NCBI GenBank assembly: GCA_030634505.1
Contig: DAOWAQ010000097.1
Location: 1 to 7,319 of the forward strand
From: Calditrichia bacterium
GTDB taxonomy: Bacteria > Calditrichota > Calditrichia > JAJRVZ01
Direction: 5' to 3'
Length of the DNA stretch: 7,319 nucleotides
Position numbers and translations under genes: made by a program
Notes under the pieces: generated by a model
The model's input: the letters and a program-made list of their open reading frames with translations, nothing else
Databases searched by the model: none
What the model was told of the DNA's origin: nothing
Shown here: positions 6,797 through 7,319 of the stretch, in pieces
Numbering within the stretch: the first letter of the stretch is position 1
Layout of the letters: each line of letters starts with the position of its first letter

Positions 6797-6985
6797 CTAT
6801 TTAATTGGTTTTACACCTAAATCTTTACAAATCTTTTTTGCTAAAATATCATTAATTTCGGAGTGACGAGGAATTGCTGAGCGTTTATTCAATTCAGGAT
6901 TCAACCACTATGAATGCCGACCACCCTCTCTTATAAATTCGCAACCTTGAGAATTAAGAAATTTAATTAATTCCCGTCTTTTCAT
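6797..6985 (-). pseudogene. hicA: HicA-type mRNA interferase toxin, interrupted by an amber stop
   Basis: Reading from ATG 6985, the frame gives MKRRELIKFLNSQGCEFIRE, then GGRHS, then TAG (6910-6908, codon 26). It continues in the same frame as WLNPELNKRSAIPRHSEIND, then ILAKKICKDLGVKPIK, to TAG at 6799-6797. Apart from the amber codon this is a full 62-codon HicA: the double-stranded-RNA-binding-like fold with the catalytic His in GGxH (His24) and the conserved SAIPRHSEI and KKICKDLG segments. HicA toxins bind and cleave mRNA. Relatives commonly have Trp, Val or Ile where the stop lies, so a TGG to TAG change is the simplest explanation. The product would be a 25-residue fragment and presumably inactive. 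Its ATG overlaps the hicB stop (ATGA). It could instead be a sequencing error or be read through. Confidence 0.85.
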
Positions 6986-7209
6986 ATTGCGATTTTAATT
7001 TCAGAGTATTTCTGACCCGCTACTGCAATCGCATCTTGTCTGTTAAATTCTATTGCTTCTTTTAAAGTTATTCTTAAACTTTCTAATAATTCTTTATGGG
7101 TTCGTTCCTGACAATTTACTCCAGGAACTTCTTCAATCCAACCAATCCACCATTGGTTTTCCTGTTTTACTATGGCGGTGAATTCACTATGTAGTATTTC
7201 TTTTTGCAT
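6982..7209 (-). CDS. hicB: HicB-family antitoxin, short form
   Basis: This 75-residue protein matches the HicB antitoxin fold, a partial RNase-H-like domain that binds and neutralises HicA. The pattern is EFTAIVKQENQWWIGWIEEV (residues 8-27) followed by PGVNCQERTHKELLESLRITLKEAIEFNRQ. The PGVN turn and the amphipathic helix are diagnostic. It ends soon after the helix, so the C-terminal helix-turn-helix or ribbon-helix-helix domain of longer HicB proteins is missing, and it may not bind DNA alone. The gene comes before hicA and its TGA overlaps the hicA ATG, which suggests coupled translation. The start has only a weak AGAGA site about 8 bases upstream. The frame is intact and the sequence well conserved, even though the partner toxin is broken. 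A clear promoter lies upstream. Confidence 0.88.
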   Translation of the reverse strand: MQKEILHSEFTAIVKQENQWWIGWIEEVPGVNCQERTHKELLESLRITLKEAIEFNRQDAIAVAGQKYSEIKIAI

Positions 7210-7229
7210 TTTATATTCTCTGTTTTAAA

Positions 7230-7258
7230 AATGTATTCATTGCAAAAAGCAATGTCAA
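7230..7258 (-). promoter_or_regulatory. Sigma-70-type promoter of hicBA with palindromic operator candidate
   Basis: On the minus strand, a perfect TTGACA (7258-7253) is followed after exactly 17 bases by TACATT (7235-7230, four of six matches to TATAAT). The -10 box lies 20 bases before the hicB ATG. The spacer holds CATTGC, five bases, GCAATG (7238-7254), a perfect 6-bp inverted repeat touching the -35 box, well placed for an autoregulatory operator as toxin-antitoxin loci usually have. A separate perfect palindrome, TTATCGATAA (7265-7274), lies just upstream of the -35 box. Confidence 0.65.
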
Positions 7259-7319
7259 TTTTTGTTATCGATAAATAAAATTGAGTTCTTAATACTTTTG
7301 GCTATTTCTTTATTTCTGA

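Noticed and set aside
6908..6910. Recoding of the amber codon as an amino acid (pyrrolysine or reassigned TAG) in hicA
   Set aside because: The same gene appears to end with TAG, the other genes here end with TAA or TGA without internal TAG, and no recoding machinery is visible. A nonsense mutation is simpler.
7255..7319. Minus-strand frame open from the window edge to a TGA at 7257-7255, possibly the end of an upstream gene
   Set aside because: Only about 20 codons are visible, with no recognisable motif, and the stop overlaps the hicBA -35 box. A run this short without stops is expected by chance.

Overview
This 7.3 kb window is AT-rich bacterial chromosome with standard stop-codon use and ordinary spacing between genes. 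Three traits suggest the FCB assemblage (Bacteroidota, Ignavibacteriota, Calditrichota, Marinimicrobia-type lineages). They are an exported lamin-tail-domain protein with a FlgD-like C-terminal domain carrying an NPFSPDEDG motif, a PruA of the ~540-residue class, and several genes with weak or absent Shine-Dalgarno sequences. The exact phylum cannot be fixed from the sequence alone. I see no tRNA, rRNA, CRISPR array, transposase or phage gene.

Layout. Bases 121-597 (+) encode an NTF2/SnoaL-like small protein. Bases 598-1080 form an AT-rich gap with no convincing gene. It contains an imperfect direct repeat and, near its 3' end, a short hairpin-rich leader. Bases 1081-2535 (+) encode an exported TPR protein, probably a lipoprotein. 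It ends against a pair of back-to-back terminator hairpins (2539-2612) that also close the convergent gene pruA (2617-4251, -), a delta-1-pyrroline-5-carboxylate dehydrogenase. Further right, and also on the minus strand, an exported lamin-tail-domain protein (4988-6709) is followed after 9 bases by a GNAT acetyltransferase (4439-4978), probably as one operon. At the right end is a hicBA toxin-antitoxin locus: an intact hicB (6982-7209) and a hicA (6797-6985) interrupted by an in-frame amber codon. A well-formed sigma-70-type promoter with a palindrome in its spacer drives the locus.

How the genes relate. The genes do not form one pathway. pruA is a stand-alone metabolic gene for the second step of proline breakdown to glutamate. 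The TPR and lamin-tail proteins are envelope or secreted proteins of unknown specific role. The hicBA pair is an accessory module that appears to have lost its toxin while keeping the antitoxin, the ATGA overlap and the promoter. That decayed module is the most notable feature here. I do not see good evidence for an entirely new multi-gene system.
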